The notes: generated by a model from the letters alone, not told the origin. Positions 28,896-38,911 are shown, numbered from the stretch's first letter. The stretch is DNA of 64,000 bases from Bog-756 sp963812885 (GCA_963812885.1 CAWEWZ010000002.1:186001-250000); one strand, 5' to 3'. Numbers and translations: made by a program.

Positions 28896-30947
28896 TCAAG
28901 CCGGGCCCGAAATGACCAGGCCGCCGACTCCGTTGGTCCCCGCCCCGGCGGCGTAGCAACTCGTACGCGACGGGCAGGCCATACCCCCGAGGATGCTGAC
29001 CGCGGCGGGCATCGGGGTCCTCGCCCACGTAGTTCCCGAATCGGTCGTCGTCAGGAAGTAATTGGCTTCGTCGGGGAAGTTCCCGCCAAAGACGGCGCAA
29101 ACGGTAGAGGAAGAACAGGCAATGCCGTACACCCCACCCGGCTCCGACGGCGCTTTGAGGGCAATCCACCGGCTGCCCGCATTCTCGGTGCCGAGGATCT
29201 CACCGCGTCCCGAGAAGTTGTCACCGACCGCATAGCAGACGGTACCCGACGGACAGACGATCCCGTCGAGCCCGGCGGTGGCGCCGGGCTGATTCCTGGC
29301 CGTCCATTTCTGTCCGGAATTGACGGTCGACAGGATGTCTCCGGACCCGTCATCCAACTGGCCGAGGGCATAGCAGGCGGTCGGGTAGCGACAGGCGATA
29401 CCACTCACCTGGTCGGTTCCCTGGGGCAACGTCTGGGAGCTCCAGGTCTTCCCGGAGTTGGTGGTGCCAATGATTCCCGAACCTCCGGCGTAGCACGTGG
29501 TGGTCGACGGGCAGGCGATGTTGCTCAGTGATCCGGTGCCGCCCGGAGCTGATTGTGCGGTCCAGGTGGCACCCGCATCGCTGGTGGCCATGATCACGGC
29601 GTGGCCGCCGGCAAACGTGACCCCCACCACGTAGCAGTGCGTGGTCGATGGGCAGGCGATGGCACTCAGCGTCCCGGTGCCCGAGGGCAGTCTCGCTTCT
29701 ACCCATGTCATCCCCGAGTTGGTGGTCGCGAATACGGTGCCGCGGCCAATGGCGCTCTGGTTGACGGCGAAACATCGTGTGCTCGTCGGGCAGGCGATCG
29801 ACGAGAAGGTTCCCATGCCGGACGGCAGTGCCTCAGCGTTCCATGAATCCCCCGAGTCATTGGTGGCCACGACGAATCCGGCCAGCCCCACCTGACCGAA
29901 CGGCACGCTCACCGAGTAGCAGATCGTCTTGGACGGACAGCCGATTCTCGACTGGGACAGGAAGTAGGAGGAGTGGAGTAGTCGGACCTTCCATGTGCTT
30001 CCGGCATTGGCCGTGTTGAGAATGGCCTCGTTCCCTGAACTGTCGTCCCCGACGGCAAAGCAAATGGCAGTCGTTCGGCAGATCATGCTGTTGACCGCCT
30101 CGATACCCGGGACCAGGATTTGGGTGGTCCAACCCACCCCGGACGTCGTGGCCAGGATCACTCCGCCTCCCCTGATGCCTTCGCCCCCCGCAAAACAGGC
30201 GGTGGGCGACAGGCACATGACCGTGTTGAGGATCCCGACCCCTGCCGGCACCGGGTCGCTTCTCCACACCTTCCCCCCGTCGTTCGTGGACAGGATGATG
30301 CTGCTCTCGAACGACGGGTTGGATCCGACGACGAAACAGGTGGTCTTCGACGGGCAATTGATCCCGGTGATCGATGCCCCTCCCGTCGGCACCGGCTGGG
30401 TGCTCCAGGTCTTGCCGGCGTTGGATGTGGCGAAAAGATCGCTGGACCCCTCGAACGAGTTCCCCCCGAACGAGTAGCAGACGGTGGCCGTGGGACACCG
30501 GATCCCATCGAGGCCGGTGAGCCCCGGTGTCCTGGCCCGAGTGGTCCATGTCTTGCCGGCATTGGTCGTCGCCAGAATCAGGCCGTTCGCACCGGCGGGA
30601 TCTACGCCGGTGGCGTAGCAGTTGGTGATCGACGTGCAGGCGACGGCGCTGAGGACCCCGGTACCGGCGGGAACCGCCTGCAGGGTCCACTTGACTCCGA
30701 AGTCGGTGGTGGCGAGGATATCCCCGAACCCTGAGCTGTTGCCCCCCACGGCGAAGCAGTTGGAGATCGAGGGGCAGGCGATGGCGCCGGTGCCGGGAAC
30801 CGCCGGGTAGGACGTGCTCACCTGCCAGCCGGTGGTTGACGCCCACGCCGGATCCGAGCCCGGAGGGCTGACAACGACGAGCAGGCTGGTGGCCAAGGCC
30901 ACGCCCATGGCCAGGGCAAAGATTTTAGTTCGATGCAGGCCGCACAT
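28896..30947 (-). CDS. Secreted Asp-box repeat protein, about 14 repeats
   Basis: A 683-aa exported protein. The N-terminus HRTKIFALAMGVALATSLLVVV is a signal peptide ending near AWAST. The rest consists of about 14 repeats of roughly 45 residues, each with IACPSxTxCYAVG and then ILATTNAGKTWT. The second half of each unit is the Asp-box (S/TxDxGxTW) found in sialidase and sortilin beta-propellers; the first half adds a regular Cys pair, probably a disulfide. A 14-blade arrangement, perhaps two seven-blade propellers, is inference. ATG 30947 is preferred over the longer frame because GGGAGA lies about 10 bases before it. No catalytic motif seen; binding of a surface or extracellular ligand is likely. 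Confidence 0.85.
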   Translation of the reverse strand: MCGLHRTKIFALAMGVALATSLLVVVSPPGSDPAWASTTGWQVSTSYPAVPGTGAIACPSISNCFAVGGNSSGFGDILATTDFGVKWTLQAVPAGTGVLSAVACTSITNCYATGVDPAGANGLILATTNAGKTWTTRARTPGLTGLDGIRCPTATVCYSFGGNSFEGSSDLFATSNAGKTWSTQPVPTGGASITGINCPSKTTCFVVGSNPSFESSIILSTNDGGKVWRSDPVPAGVGILNTVMCLSPTACFAGGEGIRGGGVILATTSGVGWTTQILVPGIEAVNSMICRTTAICFAVGDDSSGNEAILNTANAGSTWKVRLLHSSYFLSQSRIGCPSKTICYSVSVPFGQVGLAGFVVATNDSGDSWNAEALPSGMGTFSSIACPTSTRCFAVNQSAIGRGTVFATTNSGMTWVEARLPSGTGTLSAIACPSTTHCYVVGVTFAGGHAVIMATSDAGATWTAQSAPGGTGSLSNIACPSTTTCYAGGSGIIGTTNSGKTWSSQTLPQGTDQVSGIACRYPTACYALGQLDDGSGDILSTVNSGQKWTARNQPGATAGLDGIVCPSGTVCYAVGDNFSGRGEILGTENAGSRWIALKAPSEPGGVYGIACSSSTVCAVFGGNFPDEANYFLTTTDSGTTWARTPMPAAVSILGGMACPSRTSCYAAGAGTNGVGGLVISGPA

Positions 30948-31056
30948 CTGCTGCGTCTCCCGGCTAGCCCCCAAAGCCAGTCCACGTTGGACGACTCTCA
31001 TTCCATGCTGGCACAGGCACGATACACCTGCCATCGTCAGCATTGAGAGGCCCACC

Positions 31057-32483
31057 CTACGGCAGCTTCGCTCCCAACATCAGGTAGTAGTCGTCGAGCG
31101 ACCAGTGGGCCGGTCCCACGCTCGACTTCCCTTGAATGGTCCCGAACTCGGAGACCAGCGGGATGCAGTCGAGGTAGTAGTTCGAGAACGACGACCAGTG
31201 GGCGGGGTTGTACTTCTTGAGGGCGGTTTCCATGGCCTGGATCGCGCTGTTGAAGTCGACGCTCACCTTGGCGTTGTTTCTCGGCTTGGTCAGCACCAGG
31301 TACACGGTGGTCTGCGTGTTGGACGCCTTGTCGCCGTTCGTGATGTAGAGGCCCCATTGCCCCGACTGGGCGACACCGTTGATCCCGTAGCGCATCGAGA
31401 CCTCGCCTCTGTGCCCCGGAGGAAGCGCCTTGTTACCGTCGGCGGTCCAGACCATCAGCTCGATCGTTCCCGATCTGGGTGTCTCGACCGCGTGCTGGGG
31501 TTCGAGCCAGAGGTCATAGGCGAAGTCGTATCGCTCCGACGCGGTACCCGACAGCGTGTAGCCCGCCGTGGCCACCACGTCCTTGGGTAGGGCACCGATC
31601 TGCATGGGGAGAGGGAGAGCTGGGTGACGGTGACGGAGACTCGTGGGCAGCCTGGGGCTGGATGCCGTAGGAGATGTTGGGGTCGCCGAGCACCCACGTC
31701 GAATGAGACCGCTGCGGAGCGGAACTGAACGAAGTCGAAGCCTCCAGGGCCCCGCTCGAGTTGACATCCATGGCCACAGACCCCTTTTGCACCGGCACCA
31801 AGGTTCCAGAGGTCGCCGTTGACCACGGTCGTGCCGAACGTGGGGTCCGAGTTCTTGCATCCGCTGCCGGCGCTCGGGGGAATCTTGGCGCTCGGGACGA
31901 ACGGGCACGACCCGTACCATTCCCACGGCCCCGAGGCCTTGGCCATCGGAAGGAACGAGATCCGGTTGGCCAGGAACGTGACAGTGTCATAGGACCGAAG
32001 GGTCGTCTTGTTCCGGTCGGTGGCGATGATCGCGGTCGTCTCGGATGGTGAGATCTGCGATGGCTGGGTGAGGATGACGTGGGCCTGTCCCTTGGTGTTG
32101 GTTGTCCCTGTCCGGGCCGAAAGCGAACCGGCATTTGCCTTCCAGGACACCGGAACCCCGCTCACCGCGCGACCCTGCGAATCGGTGAACGTCGCCACCA
32201 CCAGCGCTCTGGCCGTCCCGCCATTCGATGTCCACACCCGCGCCGGCGATGCCACGACCGCGGCATGAGTCGGGGGCGACACCGCTTCGCTGACCGAGAC
32301 GGGGCCCGTCCCGGGCCCTCCTCCGGCCGCCGCCGGGCCGGACGCCCAGGACGGAGTGCTGGCCAACAGGGTCACCAGCACGAGCAGTGCCGCAAACGCG
32401 ATCTTTCCGCGGCGCAGGCGGGCGCGTCGGGAGCCTCGGGAGGTTGGTCCACGACAATCTCGAGATTCCGAGGTCAGCCCCAT
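31057..32483 (-). CDS. Secreted GH12 family glycosidase with Big_1 domain, two frame breaks
   Basis: About 475 aa. A signal peptide (KIAFAALLVLVTLLAS ... SWAS) is followed by an Ig-like Big_1 domain (ARVWTSNGGTARALVVATF, GVPVSWKANAGSLSA). The C-terminal half resembles GH12 endoglucanases: YDFAYDLWLEP, ELMVWTADGN with a candidate catalytic Glu and HWSSFSNYYLDCIPLVSEFG. Removing one base from the C-run near 31782-31785 joins GAKG to SVAMDVNSSG; a second extra base near 31610-31625 joins the middle to LPMQIGALPKDV. It should cut beta-glucan outside the cell. ATG 32483 has GGAGAGAGG upstream. Confidence 0.72.
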
Positions 32484-32818
32484 TCAGTGCCTCTCTCCAC
32501 AGTGGTCCCTGTGCCGGTGTACTTCTCGACGCTCTCAGGAACAGACGACCGGCGATCGGCCGGAATCTCCCGATCGAGGAGGGCCCCAATGCGTCGGTCG
32601 CGGTCATCGCGAGCCGTGCCCACTGGGGAACCTAGGAGGTAAAGCCAACCCCGTCAACACGGTGAGAGGCTCCATCGTGGATCCCAGTCACAGGAGGCTC
32701 GGCGACGCCACCGTGAGCGATCACCCGACCGCTCACGGTGTTTCGATTCGCTCCCAAAAGCCAGCCCTCGTGGGCACCGATCAGTGAGCTGGTGCCGTTG
32801 CACTAGAAGCCGCCCGCA
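32484..32818. other. Intergenic region with an 11-bp perfect hairpin
   Basis: No gene supported. A perfect inverted repeat CACCGTGAGCG / CGCTCACGGTG at 32709-32740 with a 10-base loop is followed on the plus strand by TTTCG but not by a T-run. It lies 79 bases beyond the stop of the small gene at 32819 and may end that transcript, or be a protein-binding dyad. Confidence 0.5.
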
Positions 32819-33034
32819 CTACGCGGATCGGTGGATGGGCTTCCGATCGATCAGCACGTCCACATGCTCGACGCAGCTCTCGACCCGATAGCGGAAGCCG
32901 CGTGCATCGCGGAATTGACCGATCCATTCGACCGGAGCCTGGCAGTACTGGGGATGGCCACTCCCGACTCGGTGGACAAATCGGAAACACTGGCCCGACG
33001 TCGTGCTGAAGCCTTCGGCGTACTCCTGCCCCAT
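32819..33034 (-). CDS. Small conserved hypothetical protein, 71 aa
   Basis: The frame from ATG 33034 gives MGQEYAEGFSTTSGQCFRFV and later CQAPVEWIGQFRDARGFRYR followed by VESCVEHVDVL. Three Cys and two His are spaced like a small metal-binding or disulfide protein. I recall similar short actinobacterial proteins, but no function is known. Open frames on the opposite strand here look random. Confidence 0.5.
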   Translation of the reverse strand: MGQEYAEGFSTTSGQCFRFVHRVGSGHPQYCQAPVEWIGQFRDARGFRYRVESCVEHVDVLIDRKPIHRSA

Positions 33035-33186
33035 CGTTCACCATCCACTTCGGTCTGTTCGGTTCCGGGCTTCCGATCCTCAATATATCCATGGCGCCCG
33101 GGCCACAGCCAGACCACGAGGCGGGATATCGAGCTCCGTCCGATGAGGGGAGTCGGTCATCTCCCACCGCACGTAGGCTCCGACTC

Positions 33187-33895
33187 ATGTGCGGTCGAAT
33201 TGCTCTCTACGACGATCCGGACCATCTGGCCAGACTGCTCGATGCCGGAGTGGATCCCGAACTGATGGCCACCTGGCGCCCGAGTTGGAATGTCGGACCT
33301 ACCGCACCGATCCTCGGGGTTTCTGAACGGCACGGTCAACGGATCCTGGATGCATACAAGTGGGGGCTCGTGCCGAGCTGGGCCAAGAATCCGGCCGCGG
33401 TCAAGGGTACGTTCAACGCTCGCGCCGAGACCATCGCCACCAAACCGATGTTTCGATCGGCATTCGAACGGTGGCGCATCCTCGTGCCCGCTGATTCCTT
33501 CTACGAATGGGAGACGATCGGCCCCAAGCAGAAGCAGCCCTATGCGTTCAAACGGGCGGACGGGGATCCGATCGTCTTCGCCGGACTGAGGGAGTGGTGG
33601 CGGGATGCCGAGGGCCACGAACTACGATACCGCCACGATCATCACTACCGAGGCCGGACCGGACATGCCCATTCACAATCGTCAACCCGTCGTGCTCGAC
33701 CGGGAGAACTGGGACCTCTGGCTTGACCCGAAGACGAAGGGCGGATCCTCGTTGCAGCGGTTGTTGGTTCCGACGGTGGCCGGCACGCTCGTTCACCACC
33801 CGGTGGCCAAGGATGTCGGCAGCACCCGCAACGATCGACCCGATCTGGTCGAGGCCATCGCCCTCGACGGCGACCCGGGGCTCAATAGCCTCTGA
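33187..33895 (+). CDS. SRAP (YedK/HMCES) abasic-site protection protein, frameshifted
   Basis: Forms a thiazolidine cross-link with abasic sites in single-stranded DNA through Cys2 and shields them during replication. MCGRIALYDD gives the catalytic Cys after Met removal; NARAETIATKPMF, ADSFYEWE and MPIHNRQPVVLD carry the other conserved residues (Asn, Glu, His). One extra T at 33628 splits the gene: without it ELR joins TATIITTEAG. Restored length about 235 aa, normal. Its last 14 bases overlap the tail of the gene on the other strand. Confidence 0.88.
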
Positions 33896-34262
33896 GCCGG
33901 AGCGATCGGAGCGCGAGGAAGTCCCCGAGGACGAACACGCCGGCAGCCAAGGTGGCACCCACGGATTCGAGGTTCCCGATCGCACGCCGGCTGGCCACGC
34001 TGGCGATGACATCGAGTGAGTCACTGGCCGCTCCGACCGCCGTCCACCGTCGGAGGTCGTCGTCATCTCCACTCCTGGCGGCACGAACCGTTCCGACCCC
34101 GAGGACCAGGTCCCGGATGCCGATCGTCCGCAGGAGCAAGACCGATGCACCGGTCGGAGTCTCCCGAGTCGAGAGGCGCAGGAATTTCTCCGGGGCGAGA
34201 ACCAACGTCGCACCCACGGTGCACCGCAACAGACCCATCACCTGACCCTTGGTCGTCGGCAC
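33882..34262 (-). CDS. Small membrane-associated hypothetical protein, 126 aa
   Basis: Contains three or four moderately hydrophobic segments (MGLLRCTVGATLVLAP, ASVLLLRTIGIRDLVLGVG, SVGATLAAGVFVLGDFLAL) and the pattern RTIGIRDLVLGVGT seen in small DUF4267-like membrane proteins. Function unknown. It converges on the SRAP gene and overlaps its last 14 bases. Confidence 0.55.
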   Translation of the reverse strand: MPTTKGQVMGLLRCTVGATLVLAPEKFLRLSTRETPTGASVLLLRTIGIRDLVLGVGTVRAARSGDDDDLRRWTAVGAASDSLDVIASVASRRAIGNLESVGATLAAGVFVLGDFLALRSLRLRGY

Positions 34263-34702
34263 GAAGGCAATCTACAGCGTGCGCGGGTTCGACCAGGCCA
34301 CAGATTCGGAGAGAGTGACGACGAGTGGGTCCACCCTTCGAGGGCAGACGGACCGGCGTGACGCGACGGCTCAATTGGTCACTGCAAGGATCGGTGGGTT
34401 CGCCTCACTGTTGGGCGAGTGGTGGAGCCGACCAGATGACGGCTCGACCCGGGGTGGCGAGAACACACCTGAAGCTTGGAAGCAGCGCTTGAGCGTCACT
34501 ACCTGGCAATCGTTGGCGTCTTTGCTTCATCGGCTTCGGGCCGAAGTTGAGTCGCATCCAAACGAGCGTTCATCCGCCACCCTGTAGTTCTCCGGTTTGT
34601 TATCCAGTTGTGGGCTTCACCACCCGGCGACATTGGGTCTGGCGATACCCGCGATTGGGCTGGTACTTTTGAACACGGCGGTAGGGCGAACTGAGGGGGG
34701 CA
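34263..34702. other. Gap with one weak open frame
   Basis: A plus-strand frame 34249-34587 (112 aa) exists but its product is low in hydrophobic residues, resembles nothing I know and lacks a clear ribosome site, so it is not called. From 34590 the sequence is AT-richer and probably holds the promoter of the secreted protein at 34703. Confidence 0.35.
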
Positions 34703-35904
34703 ATGGTGGAATCGTCGAGCGGCATGAATAGTGGGCGGCGTTGCCGATTGGTCATCGTGGGCACCGGGTCTGCTTTGCTCCTGGCCAGCTTGCTGGCGAC
34801 TACTGACGTCGCCGGCGCGAATCCGGCTCCGGCGCAGCTCCCCCAGCTGAGGAATATCCGGGTCCTACCCGACCCTCATATGGTCGCTCAACCGTCACCG
34901 CATGTGGTCGCACCGCGCACTGCCTTGCACCTCACAACCTATACATCCTCCGTGAAGGACCTCGGAGTGTCGTATAGCTACACCATGGTTGGTACCAACC
35001 CCGAGGTGAAAGGCACGTCCAACACGACGACGGTTGCCGCGGACATCATGCCCCTGAACTTCACAGTAAAAACCACTTCGTTGCACTGGAATTCGACCGC
35101 AAAGGACTCCTGTGACACCGGAGCAAATCCGATCGCCCGCGTGGAAAGCTCGCCACTCTTCGTAAACCGATCGTGGACATTCGGTGGGACCCATGTCGGT
35201 ACCGGCCAGTACATCAACGCCTACGAACGAGCTGACTTCTGGAAATACGCGGCTCCCGGGGGGAAGAACCCCGGCTACCAGTTGAATCTCGCGGTGAAGT
35301 TGCTGCCGAGCCGTTACCGTGTCGGTCCCGGCAGCCGATGCGTCCGCATTCTCGATCGGCTGCGGCAACGGCGGTGAACTGGCAGTGGATCCCACCTGGA
35401 TGGAGAGTTATGTCGCCAATACACTCGTTCCTCTGGCGCAGAAGGACGGTGCTAACCCGACTACCCTTCCGCTCTTTGTGACCCACAACGTGGTGCTGGG
35501 CAACGCTGAGTGGGTGTTGCATCCTCGGTTACCACAATGCCCAGTCGACGACTGAGGGCGTGCAGACATACGGCATCTCGGACTACGAGAACTCCGGGGC
35601 GTTCGGCACCACACGGACAACCGACTCCCTCTCGCATGAGGTTGCCGAATGGGCCAATGACCCCTACGGGAACAACCTCACTCGCGCCTGGGGCCACATC
35701 GGACAGGTATCGGGCTGCCAATCCAACCTCGAGGTCGGCGACCCCCTCAGCGGCAAGGATCTTCCGGTCGTTACTGGCACCTTCACCTATCACGTCCAAG
35801 AGCTGGCCTTCTTCTCGTGGTTCTACCGCCAGTCGCCGAGCCTCGGAGTGAATGGCTGGTTCTCAAACAATGGAACCTTCAAAACGACCCAGGCGACCTG
35901 CTAG
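34703..35904 (+). CDS. Secreted protein with HEVAEW motif, two frame breaks
   Basis: About 399 aa after repair. Signal peptide: RLVIVGTGSALLLASLLATT up to AGAN. The mature part has SYSYTMVGTNPEV, then LPLFVTHNVVLGN and SLSHEVAEWANDPYGNN, followed by CQSNLEVGDPL and QELAFFSWFYRQ. SHEVAEW looks like a zinc-peptidase style HExxE helix, but this is motif resemblance only. One extra T at 35314/35315 and one at 35517/35518 break the frame; removing them joins PSRTVSVPAADA and EWVCILGYHNAQ. GC is lower than in core genes. Function unknown. Confidence 0.7.
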
Positions 35905-36021
35905 AGGCACTGGCCAAGGAGGGCCTCGACGCCGGCAGGCGACGGCTCCCATCAAACGGCATCGCGCGCGGTGTTACTATTGCGTTCGAGCCGGTGAGGG
36001 CCCTCATCTGGGGTTTCTGGG

Positions 36022-36094
36022 TGGGCCGTGCGGGACTTGAACCCACGACCCCTTGCGTGTCATGCAAGTGCGCTACCAACTGCGCCAACGGCCC
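36022..36094 (-). tRNA. tRNA-Val (GAC)
   Basis: Seventy-three bases fold as a tRNA: acceptor GGGCCGT pairs with ACGGCCC, discriminator A, D arm GCGCAGTTGGTAGCGC, anticodon stem CTTGC/GCAAG with loop ATGACAC giving anticodon GAC, and T arm GGGTTCAAGTCCC. CCA is not encoded. Confidence 0.95.
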
Positions 36095-36192
36095 TCGGTC
36101 GTGGACGTTATCACCCGCCCCATCGGGCGACGGGAGCGGACTCCGGCGCTGTGGCCCGAGAGTGCCGCCGCACTCCCGACGCGGCCGTCGGC

Positions 36193-37008
36193 CTAGGGCG
36201 AAGCGGTGGGCACCGCGGGGGTGGCTCGATCGATCGCCGACCAGCCGCTGAACTCGCGGCGTCGCTCGAGCTCGGCCCGGTAGCCGCCGCGTAGGCCGAA
36301 CAGCCGTTTTGCCAGCAGCAGGTAGACGACGATGGCCACGTTGATCACGAAGGTGATCACCTTGAACACACTCACCCCGAGGACGAGCTCGTAGATCTCC
36401 AGTGGAATCAGGGCGGTAATGGCGATGAGCGTCAGATACTCGGCCCACCGTTTTGCCCACCAAAGCCCCACCATCTCGGTGGCCTCAAGTGCCGCGTAGG
36501 CGGTCACGGCCAATCCCAAGTGGATGAGATGCCGGGGTGAGTACTCGAATGCCTTGCGGAGGTAGCCGAGCACCCCCCGCAACTTAGCCTCGCCGGGATT
36601 GCTACCCGATAGGTCGTTCATGACATCGACGTAGTCCTTGTGGAGCGAGGCGTCGTGACCGGCGAAGGTGAACAAGACGACAGCCAGAATGCTGAGCACG
36701 ATGACGTGGATGGCACGATCGACGGCGATGAGGCGGAGCACGTAGCGGTCACGAAGAAGCGGACCGCGGGCCGGAAGCTCGATCTCGTCGCGGGAGGGCA
36801 CCCGCTCAGTGGTCGGATCCTCGGGGACGGCGAAGGGTAGCCAGGCATCGCAACGCAGGCAGCGATGCCAGCGGATGCCGTCCCGTTGTCGGGCCACAGC
36901 CGAATCGTCGGGAGAGATCTGGGCAGCATCGATGCCGACCAGGACGTGGCCTGACCAGGCACAGGTGAACAGCTCGTAGCGACTGTCCGGTCTTTTCTTC
37001 CGGGGCAC
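36193..37008 (-). CDS. DUF2127 family membrane protein
   Basis: A 271-aa protein. The N-terminal 110 residues are cytoplasmic and include a WHRCLRCDAWLPF CxxC unit. About four membrane helices follow, with the DUF2127 pattern EMVGLWWAKRWAEYLTLIAI and LIPLEIYELVLG. Function of the family is unknown. GTG 37008 is chosen because it leaves a 42-bp divergent gap to the PhyH gene; upstream frame would run into that gene's promoter. Confidence 0.75.
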   Translation of the reverse strand: MPRKKRPDSRYELFTCAWSGHVLVGIDAAQISPDDSAVARQRDGIRWHRCLRCDAWLPFAVPEDPTTERVPSRDEIELPARGPLLRDRYVLRLIAVDRAIHVIVLSILAVVLFTFAGHDASLHKDYVDVMNDLSGSNPGEAKLRGVLGYLRKAFEYSPRHLIHLGLAVTAYAALEATEMVGLWWAKRWAEYLTLIAITALIPLEIYELVLGVSVFKVITFVINVAIVVYLLLAKRLFGLRGGYRAELERRREFSGWSAIDRATPAVPTASP

Positions 37009-37050
37009 GTGTGCACAATAGGCTGGGACCATCCAACAGAGGAGTAACCG

Positions 37051-37872
37051 ATGGGTACGGACACCGACTGGCACCTACGTCGCATCGAGGACGTCGGGTA
37101 CTCGATCGTCGAGAATGCTATCGACCTGGACCTGATCGATGCGCTCAACGACCGGCTGCTCGGGCTCGAGCACGACTTGGGGATCGTCCCGGCGGACAAC
37201 GAGTTCGAAGGGGTCCATACGACCCGGATCTACAACCTCCTGGCCCATGGCCCGGAGTTCGAGCAGATCCCGATCCACCCGGCTGTGCTGCCGATCTGCG
37301 AGCGAGTTCTCGACCCGGGACTGCTCGTATCCTCACTCTCCTCGATCGCCATCGGCCCCGACGAGAGCCCGCAGCCCATCCACGCCGACGACCAGGTCAT
37401 CCCCATTCCAAAACCACATCCGCCGACCGTGTGCAACACGATGTGGGCCCTCACCGACTTCACCGAGGCAAACGGGGCCACCCGACTCATCCCGGGCTCG
37501 CACACCGCGGACGATTCTCCCGATCTGTCGCGGAGCTATGAGTCGATTCCGGCCGAGATGGCCAAGGGAAGCGTGCTGGTGTGGCATGGGAGCCTGTGGC
37601 ACGGCGGAGGGGCCAACACGACATCGGAGCGACGGGTGGGCATCGCCATGAACTACTGCGCCGGCTTCATCCGTCAACAGGAGAACCAGCAACTGGGCCT
37701 CCCCATCGACACCGTGCGTCATTTCCCGTCGAGACTCCAGCAGTTGGTGGGGTATGGGATCTATCGGGGCATCATCGGGCACATCGACAAGAAAGTCCCC
37801 GCCAACCTGCTCCTCGACGCCCACGAGGATCCCAACCTGCTGTGGGACTACGCCAAGCCCCCGACGCCCTGA
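37051..37872 (+). CDS. Phytanoyl-CoA dioxygenase family protein (PhyH)
   Basis: A 273-aa Fe(II)/2-oxoglutarate dioxygenase. The metal facial triad is visible as PIHADDQ (HxD) and WHGSLWHGGGANTT (distal His), with Arg in SERRVGIAMNY binding 2-oxoglutarate. Family members hydroxylate acyl-CoA, amino acid or natural-product substrates; the substrate here is open. ATG 37051 lies 10 bases after an AGAGGAG. It stands alone, divergent from the DUF2127 gene. Confidence 0.88.
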   Translation: MGTDTDWHLRRIEDVGYSIVENAIDLDLIDALNDRLLGLEHDLGIVPADNEFEGVHTTRIYNLLAHGPEFEQIPIHPAVLPICERVLDPGLLVSSLSSIAIGPDESPQPIHADDQVIPIPKPHPPTVCNTMWALTDFTEANGATRLIPGSHTADDSPDLSRSYESIPAEMAKGSVLVWHGSLWHGGGANTTSERRVGIAMNYCAGFIRQQENQQLGLPIDTVRHFPSRLQQLVGYGIYRGIIGHIDKKVPANLLLDAHEDPNLLWDYAKPPTP

Positions 37873-38053
37873 GCGCCACCGGACCGGAGATCGGACCCCG
37901 CTCCCGCGCCGGCCCACCCGGCCGATGACGGAATCCGGGCCTGACGCGATCCGGTCCCCCACCGGCCACTGATTCTGGATTCCTCCAAGGAGTTCCTGGG
38001 TCCCGACCTCCAAAAAAAAGATTTACCGAACGGGGCCCAAGAGCTTGGAAACC

Positions 38054-38860
38054 TCAGACGTGCCTCCCATCGACGCTGAGCCGCACCTGGGCCAGCAAAC
38101 TGTGCCCCGCCCAACGTGCCCGAACCTCCGTCACAGTCACCACACCATCCACCGCCCCAACGACGACTGCGATTCGGTCGACGATAGCCGGGTCCACGGC
38201 ATCGAGTAGACGTTGGCCGACACGGCGGACTGTTCGATAGCCGACAACAACAATGGCAGCAGCAATGAGCAATCCAACAACCACCGGATCTGCTCACTGC
38301 GCTCCGACGGCCACGCCAATAACGCCCACAAGCACCAGGAGGGAGGTCACCCCGTCAGTACGGGCATGGATACCGGCGGCCTCCAGCGCAGCAGAACCGG
38401 TACGTCGACCGACTCCGATCCGATATTGGGCGACTATTTCATTCCCGACGGCCCCAATCAGAGCCGCCGCCATCACAAAGGCCAGGTGGGACACCTTCTC
38501 CGGGTGGAGCAGTCGATTGACCGCCTCGTAACCGGCGAAGGCCGCCGAAGCCGCGATGAGTGCGATCACCGCAAAGCCTGCGAGGTCCCCGGCTTTGTCG
38601 TAGCCATAGGTGAACCGGGTCGTTGGCGGCCTGCGGCTGACTCGAAACGCCAGCCAGAGCGGCACGGCGGTCAGTGCATCGGCTGCGTTATGCAAGGTGT
38701 CGCCCAGCAAGGCAACGGACCCACTCGCCACCACGACCGAGGCCTGGATCCCGGCAGTCGCCACCAAGAGTGCCAGCGAAAGGGCAACCGCTCGAATGCC
38801 ATAGCTGCTCGCTTCTAACGCCTGGTCGAGTGAATCCTTGGCATCGTGCGAAGGTCGCAG
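38054..38860 (-). pseudogene. Cation diffusion facilitator transporter, broken
   Basis: Proton/metal antiporter of the CDF family. SHDAKDSLDQALEASSYGIRAVALSL, LLGDTLHNAADALTAVPLWLAF (the HxxxD metal site of helix 2), TYGYDKAGDLAGF and HARTDGVTSL (second DxxxD/HxxxD site) are all present. Two faults: an in-frame TGA at 38294-38296, where relatives have Trp before the ADPxVGLL segment, and no start codon between the upstream stop near 38915 and the conserved N-terminus. Unlike the other broken genes these are not one-base insertions, so this looks like real decay. Confidence 0.75.
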
Positions 38861-38911
38861 TATTGATGTCCAGGAGGGTGGACTTGAGCCAAATACGGTT
38901 GAGGTGCAACC

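Noticed and set aside
28896..30947. Regular DNA repeats of about 140 bases taken as a possible CRISPR or satellite array
   Set aside because: They are degenerate and in frame with the protein repeats; they encode Asp-box blades.
34249..34587. Plus-strand 112-codon frame
   Set aside because: No ribosome site, no recognisable family and a composition unlike neighbouring genes; kept only as a note in the gap entry.
37995..38053. Rho-independent terminator with the A-run at 38013-38020
   Set aside because: The nearest stem (CCAAG-AG-CTTGG) is short and about 20 bases from the run, so support is too weak.
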